Positions 7,843 to 15,310 of a stretch of 25,543 nucleotides of DNA are shown here, piece after piece. Source of the stretch: an uncultured Prevotella sp. (GTDB lineage Bacteria; Bacteroidota; Bacteroidia; Bacteroidales; Bacteroidaceae). Position 1 is the stretch's first letter, and each line of letters opens with the position of its first letter. The stretch is taken from positions 1 to 25,543 of the forward strand of contig USJX01000039.1 of the NCBI GenBank assembly GCA_900555035.1. The letters are read 5' to 3'. The position numbers and the translations under genes were made by a program. Under the pieces are notes generated by a model, which saw only the letters and a list, made by a program, of their open reading frames with translations, searched no databases and was not told where the DNA came from.

Positions 7843-9237
7843 ATGAGAAGAAGTATGAGATATTTCTTGATGATTGTGGGATTGACTTTGAGTATGGGTG
7901 TTTTCGCCCAGACCACCAAATGGCGTGACATTTATACGGTGAAGAAGAAGGATACGGTGTTTGGCATTGCCAACAAGTACGGACTGTCTTTGCCGGAACT
8001 GATGGAGGCGAATCCGGAGATGAAGCAGGAGGGCTACGTCTTGCAGAAGGGTGCCACCCTGTTTATTCCTTATGAGAAGGATTTGAAGAAGAACCATGAG
8101 AAGGCGGGAAATGCTGCTGCCGAAACCTCGGGAACGGGAGCTTTTGCGCCAGCCAAGACAAGTGCTGCGCCTGCCGTGGTGAACAATGCCGTGAAGATTG
8201 GCGTGATGTTGCCTTTGCACGATGTGGATGGCGACGGAAAGAGAATGGTGGAGTACTACCGCGGACTGCTGATGGCTTGCGACGAGTTGAAGCAGAAGGG
8301 AATCTCTACCGATGTTCATGCCTGGAACGTGCCGATAGATGCGGATATCCGTACCACCCTGCTGCAGGAAGGTGCCGACAAGTGCAACATCATCTTCGGT
8401 CCGCTCTATACCAAGCAGGTGGCTCCGCTCACGGCGTTCTGTAAGGCCAACGGCATCAAACTGGTGATTCCGTTCTCTATCAGCGGCGACGACGTGGAGC
8501 GCAACAAGGAAATCTTCCAGGTTTATCAGAGTCAGGAGACCCTGAACGAATGTACCATCGAGGCATTCCTGAGACGATTCACAAACGTGCATCCTATCTT
8601 TGTAGATTGCAATGATTCTACATCGAGAAAGGGAGTCTTTACCTACGGACTCCGCAAGGAACTGGAGAAGCGTAACATCAACTACAGCATCACCAATGTG
8701 AATTCCAGCCTGGAGCAGTTTGCCAAGGCTTTCCAGCCTAGCAAGCAGAATGTGATTATTTTGAACACGGGCCGTTCGCCACAGTTGACGGCTGTGCTCA
8801 ACAGGTTGGATGAGTTCGACAGCAAGTTCCCGGGTGCCTCCATCTCGCTCTTCGGCTATACGGAGTGGCTGATGTATGCCAAGTACAATCTGGAGCGCTT
8901 CTATAAGTATGATACTTATATTCCTTCCACCTTCTATTACAATGCCGGTTCGGCAAGAACGCAGAGCTTGGAGAAGAAGTATGCGGCATGGTTCCACCAG
9001 CCGATGATGGTAGCGCAGCCACGTTTCGCCATTACGGGTTACGACCACGGCATGTTCTTTATCCAGGGTATGAAGAAGCATGGAGACAACTTCAATGGTG
9101 ACAGGCAGCAGGTGAATTATCTGCCAGTTCAGACTCCTCTGCATTTCGTGAAGACCAGCAGGGGCGGATACAAGAACAGAAACTTCGAGCTGATTCACTA
9201 TACCTTCAATCATCAGATAGAGACGATTAAGTACTAG
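7843..9237 (+). CDS. LysM domain protein with type 1 periplasmic-binding-protein fold
   Basis: 464-aa exported protein with this start. The ATG at 7843 is preferred because it begins a proper signal peptide (MRRSMRYFLMIVGLTLSMGV, then FA) with cleavage before QTTKW; the frame is open upstream to a GTG at 7795. Residues ~29-76 form one LysM peptidoglycan-binding repeat (YTVKKKDTVFGIANKYGL ... LQKGATLFIP). A low-complexity Ala/Thr linker (82-115) follows, and 116-464 resemble the branched-chain amino-acid-binding/LppC-like periplasmic fold (VKIGVMLPLHDVDGDGKRMV, IIFGPLYTKQVAPL, KLVIPFSISGDD). No permease genes are nearby, so a wall-linked sensor or LpoA/LppC-like cell-wall role fits better than transport; that is inference. 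A barrel protein follows 48 bases downstream. Confidence 0.85.
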   Translation: MRRSMRYFLMIVGLTLSMGVFAQTTKWRDIYTVKKKDTVFGIANKYGLSLPELMEANPEMKQEGYVLQKGATLFIPYEKDLKKNHEKAGNAAAETSGTGAFAPAKTSAAPAVVNNAVKIGVMLPLHDVDGDGKRMVEYYRGLLMACDELKQKGISTDVHAWNVPIDADIRTTLLQEGADKCNIIFGPLYTKQVAPLTAFCKANGIKLVIPFSISGDDVERNKEIFQVYQSQETLNECTIEAFLRRFTNVHPIFVDCNDSTSRKGVFTYGLRKELEKRNINYSITNVNSSLEQFAKAFQPSKQNVIILNTGRSPQLTAVLNRLDEFDSKFPGASISLFGYTEWLMYAKYNLERFYKYDTYIPSTFYYNAGSARTQSLEKKYAAWFHQPMMVAQPRFAITGYDHGMFFIQGMKKHGDNFNGDRQQVNYLPVQTPLHFVKTSRGGYKNRNFELIHYTFNHQIETIKY

Positions 9238-9276
9238 TTTATAGTTTACAATTTATAGTTTATAATTTATAGTTTT
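9238..9276 (+). repeat. 14-nt (2 x 7) tandem repeat directly after the stop codon
   Basis: TTTATAGTTTACAA at 9238-9251, TTTATAGTTTATAA at 9252-9265 and a partial TTTATAGTTTT at 9266-9276. The first unit starts at the base after the TAG stop. Confidence 0.85.
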
Positions 9277-9285
9277 GAGTTGATA

Positions 9286-10047
9286 ATGAATAGATATTTT
9301 GGGCTGCTGGTTCTGTTGCTGGCTTTCGGAATCCCGGTTTCGGCACAGATAGGCGAGCATCGCAATGACTTTAGCATCGGATTCAACGGCGGATACGTGA
9401 TGAGTTCGGTGGGCTTCGAACCGGAGGTGCAGCAGAAGCAGCATGGGGGTATCACGGGAGGACTCTCACTGAAATATACCTGCGAGAAATACTTCAAGAC
9501 CATCTGCTCCATCTATGCCGAGGTGAACTACGCACAGGTGGGATGGAAGGAGGATATCCTGGACCGTGACAACAACCCCGTGATCATTACGGATACCCAG
9601 CAGCCGATGGTTTACAGTCGCACCGTCAACTATATCCAGGTGCCGGTGATGGCTCACCTGGCTTGGGGTAGGGAAGAGAGAGGACTGAATATCTTCGTGA
9701 ATGCCGGTCCGCAGTTTGGTTATTATCTGAGTGAATCAACCAAGACCAACTTCGATGTGAAGCACATGCCGAAGACGGACAACGAAAGAGTGAGTCCGGT
9801 GGTGGCACAGGATACGATGGCAGTGGAGAACAAGCTGGATTACGGTATCGCCGTGGGATTGGGTGCCGAATACAGCATTCCGAAGGTGGGTCACTTCCTT
9901 GCCGAGGCGCGCTACTACTACGGATTGGGCAATATCTACGGTGCGTCGAAGCGTGATTACTTTGGAAAGAGTAACTACGGACAGATAGTATTGAAACTCT
10001 CTTATCTCTTCGATATTACAAGAACGAAGAACGTGAAGAGAAAATAA
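9286..10047 (+). CDS. Outer-membrane beta-barrel protein, PorT/porin-like family
   Basis: 253 aa from the ATG at 9286; a TTG two codons earlier is less likely. The signal peptide MNRYFGLLVLLLAFGIPVSA is followed by QIGEHRNDF. The rest alternates polar and hydrophobic residues as in an eight-stranded barrel, with typical strand motifs GFNGGYVMSSVGFEP, GGLSLKYTCEKYF, YAEVNYAQVGW, YIQVPVMAHLAWG, FVNAGPQFGYYLS, YGIAVGLGAEYSI and FLAEARYYYGLGNIY, closing on IVLKLSYLFDI. This is the Bacteroidetes outer-membrane beta-barrel (PorT-like) architecture. PorT itself is a type IX secretion component, but the family is broad and I do not claim this is PorT. It probably shares the upstream promoter with the LysM gene. 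Confidence 0.82.
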   Translation: MNRYFGLLVLLLAFGIPVSAQIGEHRNDFSIGFNGGYVMSSVGFEPEVQQKQHGGITGGLSLKYTCEKYFKTICSIYAEVNYAQVGWKEDILDRDNNPVIITDTQQPMVYSRTVNYIQVPVMAHLAWGREERGLNIFVNAGPQFGYYLSESTKTNFDVKHMPKTDNERVSPVVAQDTMAVENKLDYGIAVGLGAEYSIPKVGHFLAEARYYYGLGNIYGASKRDYFGKSNYGQIVLKLSYLFDITRTKNVKRK

Positions 10048-10096
10048 TTGATAATTAATGATTGATAATTAATAATTAATAGAAAATAGAAATTAG
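10048..10096 (+). repeat. 14-nt (2 x 7) tandem repeat directly after the stop codon
   Basis: TTGATAATTAATGA at 10048-10061 and TTGATAATTAATAA at 10062-10075, then looser heptamers ending in TAG to about 10096. The first unit starts at the base after the TAA stop. TGA and TAA recur in all frames. Confidence 0.82.
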
Positions 10097-10113
10097 TGAT
10101 AATGAAATTATCA
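10097..10113 (+). promoter_or_regulatory. Short palindrome upstream of the MFS gene
   Basis: TGATAAT and ATTATCA flank a 3-base GAA centre, 17 bases before the ATG at 10130. It could be an operator or a leader hairpin; nothing in the window identifies a regulator. Confidence 0.35.
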
Positions 10114-10129
10114 TTTATGTTTTGAAACG

Positions 10130-11509
10130 ATGAGTACAACAGAAAAAATTCAGATGCAATTGAGCGACTCGAAGTCAGCTCGCTGGACCGCCCTCTTCAT
10201 TGTGAGCGTCACGATGATGTTCGGTTACTTTTTTACAGATGTAATGTCTCCGCTGGAGCCACTCTTGACAGCTGCCAAGGGGGCAGAGAATGGTCTCGGA
10301 CTCGGATGGAGTTCGGATGAATACGGCTTTTTCTCTGGAGCCTACGGATACTTTAATGTGTTCCTCCTGCTCCTCTTCTTCGGTGGACTCATTCTCGATA
10401 AGTTCGGCATCCGTTTTACGGGTATCCTCTCTACCGTCCTGATGTTTGGTGGAGCCTTGTTGAAGTGGTACGCAGTGGGTCATGAGTTTGCCGGATCAAT
10501 GGCAGTGCCATTCTTTGGTACTTATAGTACACAGGTAGTCATCGCTGCTCTTGGCTTCGCCATCTATGGCGTGGGCTGTGAGATATGCGGTATTACCGTG
10601 AGCAAGGTTATCGTGAAATGGTTTACGGGTCATGAGCTGGCTCTGGCAATGGGCGTGCAGGTGGCTACGGCCCGTTTGGGAACAGCCGCTGCCCTGGGTG
10701 CTTCTCTTCCTTTCGCCAAGGCGATGGGCGGCGTATCTGCCTCTATTGGCTTGGGTGCAGCCTTGCTTTGTGCCGGTGTGCTGGTTTATCTGGTTTATTG
10801 CGCGATGGATAAGAAGGAGGATGCTTCAGCAGCTGCTGCGGCTACTGAACCGGAAGAAGGATTCAAGTTCTCCGACCTGGGTGGACTTTTCAAGACAACA
10901 GGTTTCTGGTATGTAGCATTCCTTTGCCTGATGTTCTATGCAGGCGTATTCCCATTCCTGAAGTTTGCCACCAAGCTGATGATTTTCAAGTATGGTGTTG
11001 ATGCTAGTATGGCAGGTCTGATTCCTGCGATGTTGCCATTCGGTACCATCTTCCTTACTCCACTCTTCGGCAGCGTATATGACAAGTATGGCAAGGGTGC
11101 CACGCTGATGATTATCGGCAGTTGTCTCCTTACTCTGGTACACGTAATCTTTGCCCTGCCAATCAACTCATGTGTGCTTGCCATTGTGATGATGCTCATC
11201 CTGGGCATTGCCTTCGGATTGGTGCCTTCAGCCATGTGGCCATCCGTGCCAAAGATTATCCCAATGAAACTCTTAGGAACTGCATACGCACTTATCTTCT
11301 ATATTCAGAATATCGGACTGGCTCTTATTCCGGTATGGATCGGTAAGGTGAACCAGGCAAATACGGGTGCTGATGGTGTCATTGACTATACAGAGACGAT
11401 GACCATCTTTGCAGCCTTTGGCGTGATTGCCATCGTCATCTCCTTCCTCCTCCTCCTGGAAGACAAGCGCAAGGGCTATGGCCTGCAGCAGCCTAATGTG
11501 AAGAAATAA
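10130..11509 (+). CDS. Major facilitator superfamily transporter, MFSD1-like motifs
   Basis: 459-aa polytopic carrier. The N-terminal half contains GYFFTDVMSPLEPLL, GFFSGAYGYFNVFLLLLFFG and GGLILDKFGIRF (an MFS loop 2-3 motif); a charged cytoplasmic loop (KKEDASAAAAATEPEE) separates the halves. The second half has GSVYDKYGKG (the same motif repeated), then SAMWPSVPKIIPMKLLGTAY and IQNIGLALIPVWIG. The W-P...LGTAY...IQNIGLA pattern resembles eukaryotic MFSD1, reported to move dipeptides, and its bacterial relatives. Substrate is not shown by the sequence; a peptide or organic-acid substrate is inference, helped by the POT carrier and DPP5 nearby. It ends next to a 14-bp hairpin and heptamer repeats. 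Confidence 0.85.
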   Translation: MSTTEKIQMQLSDSKSARWTALFIVSVTMMFGYFFTDVMSPLEPLLTAAKGAENGLGLGWSSDEYGFFSGAYGYFNVFLLLLFFGGLILDKFGIRFTGILSTVLMFGGALLKWYAVGHEFAGSMAVPFFGTYSTQVVIAALGFAIYGVGCEICGITVSKVIVKWFTGHELALAMGVQVATARLGTAAALGASLPFAKAMGGVSASIGLGAALLCAGVLVYLVYCAMDKKEDASAAAAATEPEEGFKFSDLGGLFKTTGFWYVAFLCLMFYAGVFPFLKFATKLMIFKYGVDASMAGLIPAMLPFGTIFLTPLFGSVYDKYGKGATLMIIGSCLLTLVHVIFALPINSCVLAIVMMLILGIAFGLVPSAMWPSVPKIIPMKLLGTAYALIFYIQNIGLALIPVWIGKVNQANTGADGVIDYTETMTIFAAFGVIAIVISFLLLLEDKRKGYGLQQPNVKK

Positions 11510-11565
11510 ATGAAGTGAAGAGTGAAGAACGAAGAGTGAAGAATTCGTTTGCTCTTCGTTCTTCA
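11510..11565 (+). repeat. 7-nt periodic repeat with inverted copy after the MFS gene
   Basis: After the TAA stop come heptamers of the type AAGAGTG and AAGAACG (to about 11543). The stretch TGAAGAACGAAGAG (11523-11536) has an exact inverted copy at 11552-11565, giving a perfect 14-bp stem with a 15-base loop. No T run follows, so it is a weak terminator at best; it may protect the 3' end of the mRNA. Confidence 0.7.
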
Positions 11566-11606
11566 GAATCTTTGAAAGTATAATTCTATAAAAGAAAGGA
11601 ACAACC

Positions 11607-12281
11607 ATGAACCCTACAGCTGAATCATTGATTAAGGACTATGCTGACCCTATAGAGCAGCAGGAGATAGACAAGTTTATCTGTTCGGAAATGGGCAGAC
11701 AGATTCACCGATACATTAAAGGAATGTCGGGAACTAAACAAGCTATGCTCAAGTTTGAGGAAAGATTGGCAAGCCTCTCTGTTCCGGAGAAGGAGAAGGC
11801 GATTGCCAAGTATATCGATTTGAACCGAAAGGCATTGGACGGTTTGGACTTGAAGATGATTTTGGTTCGTTCGGTGGCTAACTATTGCGATACGTTCCAG
11901 TATATGCTGGACTTCGTGAACGACAAGCGCAAGATGGTATTCTACTATCATCGCCTGAAGGATAAGTACATCCGTTATCACGAGGTGTTCGAGGAGAACG
12001 GCAAGTTTGGCATGAAAGACCATCAGGGTAACGTGATGCTTCAGCCCGTGTATGATTTTCTCCGCACGTGCTACATCTATAATGACGACCTGAGCATCAT
12101 GCCGGTAATAGCCGAGAAGAATGGCAAGATGGGATTGGTAATGCCAGACGGCAAGGACACCATCGTAGCCGATTTCCTTTATGATGAGATTTGTCTCAGA
12201 GATGAGTATCCTTATTTCGAGGCAGTGAGAGACGGAATAAGCGGCTTGATAGATAAGAATGGAAACTTTATAGCTAATTGA
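11607..12281 (+). CDS. WG-repeat (KWG-like) protein
   Basis: 224-aa soluble protein with no signal peptide. Residues 1-120 are helical and charged (SLIKDYADPIEQQEIDKFIC ... DLKMILVRSVANYCDTF) and match nothing I recognise. Residues ~125-222 contain WG-like repeats: ENGKFGMKDHQGNVMLQPVYD, EKNGKMGLVMPDGKDTIVAD and RDGISGLIDKNGNFI, in which the usual Trp-Gly is F/M/S-Gly. These repeats are common in Bacteroidetes and probably fold as beta-hairpin units. ATG with AAAGGA upstream. Function unknown. It is followed by five 14-nt repeats and a terminator shared with convergent rpoD. Confidence 0.75.
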   Translation: MNPTAESLIKDYADPIEQQEIDKFICSEMGRQIHRYIKGMSGTKQAMLKFEERLASLSVPEKEKAIAKYIDLNRKALDGLDLKMILVRSVANYCDTFQYMLDFVNDKRKMVFYYHRLKDKYIRYHEVFEENGKFGMKDHQGNVMLQPVYDFLRTCYIYNDDLSIMPVIAEKNGKMGLVMPDGKDTIVADFLYDEICLRDEYPYFEAVRDGISGLIDKNGNFIAN

Positions 12282-12358
12282 TAGTGATTAGTTATTAGTG
12301 ATTAATTTTTAGTGATTAGTTATTAGTGATTAATTAATAGTGATTAGTTATTAATTAA
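12282..12358 (+). repeat. Five 14-nt (2 x 7) tandem repeats directly after the stop codon
   Basis: Units at 12282-12295, 12296-12309, 12310-12323, 12324-12337 and 12338-12351. Units 1, 3 and 5 are identical (TAGTGATTAGTTAT); units 2 and 4 differ only in the last five bases. Every unit starts with TAGTGAT. The array starts at the base following the TGA stop. Confidence 0.93.
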
Positions 12359-12370
12359 TAGTAAAAAGAG

Positions 12371-12414
12371 AAAGGGCAACCAGATTGGGATGAACCAACT
12401 GATTGCCCTTTTTT
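12371..12414. terminator. Terminator hairpin between the WG-repeat gene and rpoD
   Basis: AAAGGGCAACCAG at 12371-12383 pairs with CTGATTGCCCTTT, ending in six T on the plus strand; inner TTGG/CCAA bases extend the stem with one bulge. The one mismatch is C-A in plus-strand RNA and G-U in minus-strand RNA, so the fold is better on the rpoD side, but the U run is better on the plus side. Confidence 0.8.
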
Positions 12415-12479
12415 ACTTTCGTTGCCATGAGCAACTTAGTTTTTATCTAATTTTCTCTCGTCTTTTATCCGAATGAATT

Positions 12480-12512
12480 AATCACTAATCACTAATCACT
12501 AATCCCTACTAA
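12480..12512 (-). repeat. 7-nt tandem repeat directly after the rpoD stop codon
   Basis: Read on the minus strand after the TAA stop: a heptamer GATTAGT three times in a row and then GATTAAT, preceded by TTAGTAG. It is the same motif class as after the convergent WG-repeat gene, on the opposite strand, so both arrays are in sense orientation to their own gene. Confidence 0.9.
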
Positions 12513-13388
12513 TTATCCCAAGTATTTCATCAAAATCTTAATCTTTCCGCTTTCACGGAGCTTGATGATACTCTTTTCACGAATCTGGCGCACACGCTCG
12601 CGGGTGAGGTTGAACTCGCTGCCGATTTCTTCTAAACCCTTCTCGTGGCAACCGATGCCATAGCAGTAGCAGAGAATCTTGCGCTCGCGCTCTTTCAATA
12701 CTGTGGCCAACACACGCTGCAGCTCGCTTGCCATAGACTCGAAATCTACACCCTTGTCGGTACGGCTGTCGTCGCCGGAAGCCATCACGTCAACCATGGC
12801 ATTGTCATCGTCATCGCTACCAAATGGAGCGTCAATACTCATGTGGTGATTGTCTGCCTTGATGGTCTGGTCAATCTTGCTCTCCTCCATCTTGGTAATC
12901 TGTGCCAGCTCGGCAACAGAAGGCTTGCGCTGGTTCTCCTGCTCGAACTTGCTGATTTCGGCGCTGATCTTGCTCAAGGCACCCACCTGGTTCAAAGGCA
13001 AGCGAACGATACGGCTCTGCTCAGCGATGGCCTGGAGAATGCTCTGGCGAATCCACCACACTGCGTATGAGATGAACTTAAAACCACGAGTCTCATCAAA
13101 TTTCTCGGCAGCCTTCACCAAACCGATGTTTCCCTCGTCAATCAAGTCGGTAAGACCCAGACCCTGGTGCTGATATTGCTTAGCAACAGACACCACGAAT
13201 CGGAGGTTTGCCTTGACCAATTTCTCCTTGGCACGCTCACCCTCGCGTCCGCCTTTGCGAATCTTCTGGGCCAGCTCAATCTCCTCGTCGATAGAGACCA
13301 TAGGTTCACGACCAATCTCCACCAAGTACTTATCAAGTGCTTCGCTGGAACGGTTGGTTATACTCTTGCTAATCTTAAGTTGTCTCAT
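12513..13388 (-). CDS. rpoD: Primary RNA polymerase sigma factor (sigma-70/RpoD)
   Basis: 291 aa, the short Bacteroidetes form of the housekeeping sigma factor that lacks region 1.1 and the non-conserved insert. Region 1.2 is at the N-terminus (EALDKYLVEIGREPMVS), region 2 at ~55-125 (LVKANLRFVVSVAKQY, DLIDEGNIGLVKAAEKFD, FKFISYAVWWIRQSILQAI), then region 3 (KPSVAELAQITKMEESKI), an acidic linker (GSDDDDNAMVD) and region 4 with its DNA-recognition helix LTRERVRQIREKSIIKLR. It would recognise the TTTG/TAnnTTTG promoters listed here. The ATG is preceded by a ~100-base leader with a tandem 15-mer. Single gene, convergent with the WG-repeat gene and divergent from the POT gene. Confidence 0.96.
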   Translation of the reverse strand: MRQLKISKSITNRSSEALDKYLVEIGREPMVSIDEEIELAQKIRKGGREGERAKEKLVKANLRFVVSVAKQYQHQGLGLTDLIDEGNIGLVKAAEKFDETRGFKFISYAVWWIRQSILQAIAEQSRIVRLPLNQVGALSKISAEISKFEQENQRKPSVAELAQITKMEESKIDQTIKADNHHMSIDAPFGSDDDDNAMVDVMASGDDSRTDKGVDFESMASELQRVLATVLKERERKILCYCYGIGCHEKGLEEIGSEFNLTRERVRQIREKSIIKLRESGKIKILMKYLG

Positions 13389-13447
13389 AAATACCCTTTT
13401 ACCTTTCTATTTATCTATTTATAAATTTATAAAATTCATTATTAATA

Positions 13448-13477
13448 ATGTCGGCATCCACAATGTCGGAATCCACC
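13448..13477 (-). repeat. Tandem 15-mer in the rpoD leader
   Basis: On the minus strand, GTGGATTCCGACATT is followed at once by GTGGATGCCGACATT (one difference). It lies about 60-90 bases before the rpoD ATG, downstream of the -7 element, so it should be in the 5' untranslated RNA. Confidence 0.75.
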
Positions 13478-13494
13478 TATACGGTTTCGGGCTG

Positions 13495-13502
13495 CAAAGG
13501 TA
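13495..13502 (-). promoter_or_regulatory. -7 element for rpoD
   Basis: TACCTTTG on the minus strand is an exact TAnnTTTG. A tract of nine T lies just upstream; a -33 TTTG at the right distance is not seen. It implies a leader of about 100 bases. Confidence 0.6.
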
Positions 13503-13628
13503 CAAAAAAAAATGCAATCTTGTTGTAATAGAAATGGAAAACTTTTGCAAGATTTGTCTGTATTTTAGAAATTTAGCCGTTTTTGAATATAAAAATGGTA
13601 TTTCATATAACGTTTTTGACGCAACAAG

Positions 13629-13659
13629 TTTGAAATATCGAAAAAAATGTGTATCTTTG
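13629..13659 (+). promoter_or_regulatory. Consensus promoter of the POT gene
   Basis: TTTG at 13629-13632, a 19-base spacer and TATCTTTG at 13652-13659: the closest match to the Bacteroidetes consensus in this window, about 60 bases before the ATG. Confidence 0.82.
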
Positions 13660-13718
13660 CACGGAATTTGCGAGAAAAGAATAACTAAATAATAAATATT
13701 AGAAAAAATAAAAAAATT

Positions 13719-15245
13719 ATGTTTGAGAATCAACCAAAAGGTCTATGGGCCTTAGCTTTGGCAAATACGGGTGAGCGATTCGGCTATTACACCATGCTTG
13801 CTGTGTTCTTGCTCTATTTGCAGGCCAACTTCGGTTTTGAAACCGGATTGGCAAGTACTATCTACTCCACATTCCTGATGATGGTTTACTTCCTGCCTAT
13901 CATCGGTGGTATTGCAGCCGACAAGTTTGGCTTCGGACGTATGGTTACCACGGGTATCTTCATCATGTTCATCGGCTACCTGGTACTTTCCCTTCCTCTT
14001 GGCAAGGACACCGTTGCTGTTGCCGCTATGGGTATTTCGCTTGTCCTCATCGCCCTGGGCACCGGATTGTTCAAGGGTAATCTGCAGGTGATGGTAGGCC
14101 GCCTCTACGACGAGCCACAGTATTCCAGCAACCGTGATTCTGGTTTCTCGCTTTTCTACATGGCCATCAACATCGGCGCCATGTTTGCTCCTACTGCTGC
14201 CATCAAGATCATGAAGTGGGCGCAGGAGAGCCTGAGCGTATCTGTGGAGGATTCATATCACTTCGCATTCGCCGTGGCTTGTGCTTCGCTTATTATTAGT
14301 ATTGCCATCTACTATGCCTTCAGCTTCACCTACAAGCACGTGCTTGCTTCTGAGAACAAGAGCAAGGACGATAAGACTCCTGCCAAGGAGACCAACGAGC
14401 TTTCCAAGGCTGAGACCAAGGAGCGCATCATCTGCCTCTGTCTCGTATTCGCCGTGGTTATCTTCTTCTGGATGGCTTTCCACCAGAACGGTAATACATT
14501 GACACTCTTTGCCCGCGACTATACTCAGAAGACATCTGAGGGCTTGCAGTCAATGGCATTCGATGTGACCAACCTCGTAGCCTGCATCTTCGTGGTTTAC
14601 GGTTGCTTCGGTCTGGCACAGAGCAAGACAGGCAAGGGTAAGGGCATCTCTCTTGGTGTCATTGTTGCTGCCATCGCTTTCCTCTTCTACAAGTACAGCA
14701 ACCTTGAAGGTGCCGTAGATGTTGAGGCTCCTATCTTCCAGCAGTTCAACCCATGCTATGTAGTGGCATTGACACCAGTGAGCGTTGCTTTGTTCTCATG
14801 GCTTCACAAGATTGGCAAGGAGCCTACATCACCAGAGAAGATTGGTTTGGGTATGCTCGTAGCTGCTCTCGGTTTCGTATGGATGGCTGTAGGATCTATG
14901 GGGCTGGAGCTTCCTTTGGCACAGGGCGAGCCTGCTACAGAGGGTACACGTGTAAGTGCCAACCTCCTCATCTCTACCTATCTTATCCTCACATTCGCAG
15001 AGCTTCTTCTTTCTCCAATCGGTATTTCGTTTGTATCGAAGGTAGCTCCTCCAAAGTATGCTGGTTTGATGATGGGTCTCTGGTTCGGTGCAACAGCCAT
15101 CGGTAACCAGTTGGTAATGATTCCTGGTATTATGTGGGGTCAGAACTTCAACCTCGTTGCCATCTGGGGTGTTCTCGCCGGCATCTGTCTGGTATCAGCC
15201 GTCTTCATCTTCTCAATCATCAAGAAGTTGAATCGCGTAAGCTAA
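13719..15245 (+). CDS. Proton-dependent oligopeptide transporter (POT/PTR family)
   Basis: 508-aa inner-membrane carrier that should import di- and tripeptides with protons. Family signatures: GERFGYYTML in the first helix, FKGNLQVMVGRLYD, and the PTR2 signature FSLFYMAINIGAMFAP. About 12-14 hydrophobic helices, with a polar loop (SENKSKDDKTPAKETNELSK) in the middle. One deviation: the ExxER coupling motif of helix 1 is N16-T-G-E19-R20, so the first glutamate is Asn. It has its own consensus promoter and a symmetric terminator, and converges on the DPP5 gene, a periplasmic dipeptide-releasing peptidase, giving a likely peptide-feeding pair. Confidence 0.93.
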   Translation: MFENQPKGLWALALANTGERFGYYTMLAVFLLYLQANFGFETGLASTIYSTFLMMVYFLPIIGGIAADKFGFGRMVTTGIFIMFIGYLVLSLPLGKDTVAVAAMGISLVLIALGTGLFKGNLQVMVGRLYDEPQYSSNRDSGFSLFYMAINIGAMFAPTAAIKIMKWAQESLSVSVEDSYHFAFAVACASLIISIAIYYAFSFTYKHVLASENKSKDDKTPAKETNELSKAETKERIICLCLVFAVVIFFWMAFHQNGNTLTLFARDYTQKTSEGLQSMAFDVTNLVACIFVVYGCFGLAQSKTGKGKGISLGVIVAAIAFLFYKYSNLEGAVDVEAPIFQQFNPCYVVALTPVSVALFSWLHKIGKEPTSPEKIGLGMLVAALGFVWMAVGSMGLELPLAQGEPATEGTRVSANLLISTYLILTFAELLLSPIGISFVSKVAPPKYAGLMMGLWFGATAIGNQLVMIPGIMWGQNFNLVAIWGVLAGICLVSAVFIFSIIKKLNRVS

Positions 15246-15260
15246 ATCTTAGAAATATCA

Positions 15261-15309
15261 TATACAAAAAAGGCTTGCTTCATTTCCGAAGCAAGCCTTT
15301 TTTGTATAT
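15261..15309. terminator. Bidirectional terminator between POT and DPP5 genes
   Basis: AGGCTTGCTTC and GAAGCAAGCCT around ATTTCC, extended by A6 before and T6 after, and further by the TATAC/GTATA flanks. The palindrome is perfect, so it serves both convergent genes equally. Confidence 0.93.
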
Positions 15310-15310
15310 G

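Larger units (their letters stand above)
13389..13718. other. 330-bp divergent intergenic region between rpoD and the POT gene
   Basis: Holds the rpoD leader and -7 element on the left and the POT promoter on the right. The middle (about 13510-13620) is AT-rich. I find no convincing gene or RNA in it; the open frames there have no recognisable protein signal. Confidence 0.7.

Noticed and set aside
7744..9213. 489-aa minus-strand open frame opposite the LysM gene
   Set aside because: A shadow of the plus-strand gene, which has a signal peptide, LysM domain and promoter; the minus frame has no recognisable domain.
9286..10047. Calling the barrel gene porT
   Set aside because: The PorT-like family is broad and the type IX secretion neighbours of true porT are not present.
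11567..11574. AATCTTTG as the -7 of the WG-repeat gene
   Set aside because: One base off the consensus, and the nearest TTTG is only 15 bases upstream; too weak to list.
13419..13733. 104-aa minus-strand and 159-aa plus-strand frames in the rpoD/POT gap
   Set aside because: They cover promoters, leader and AT-rich DNA, and have no family resemblance.
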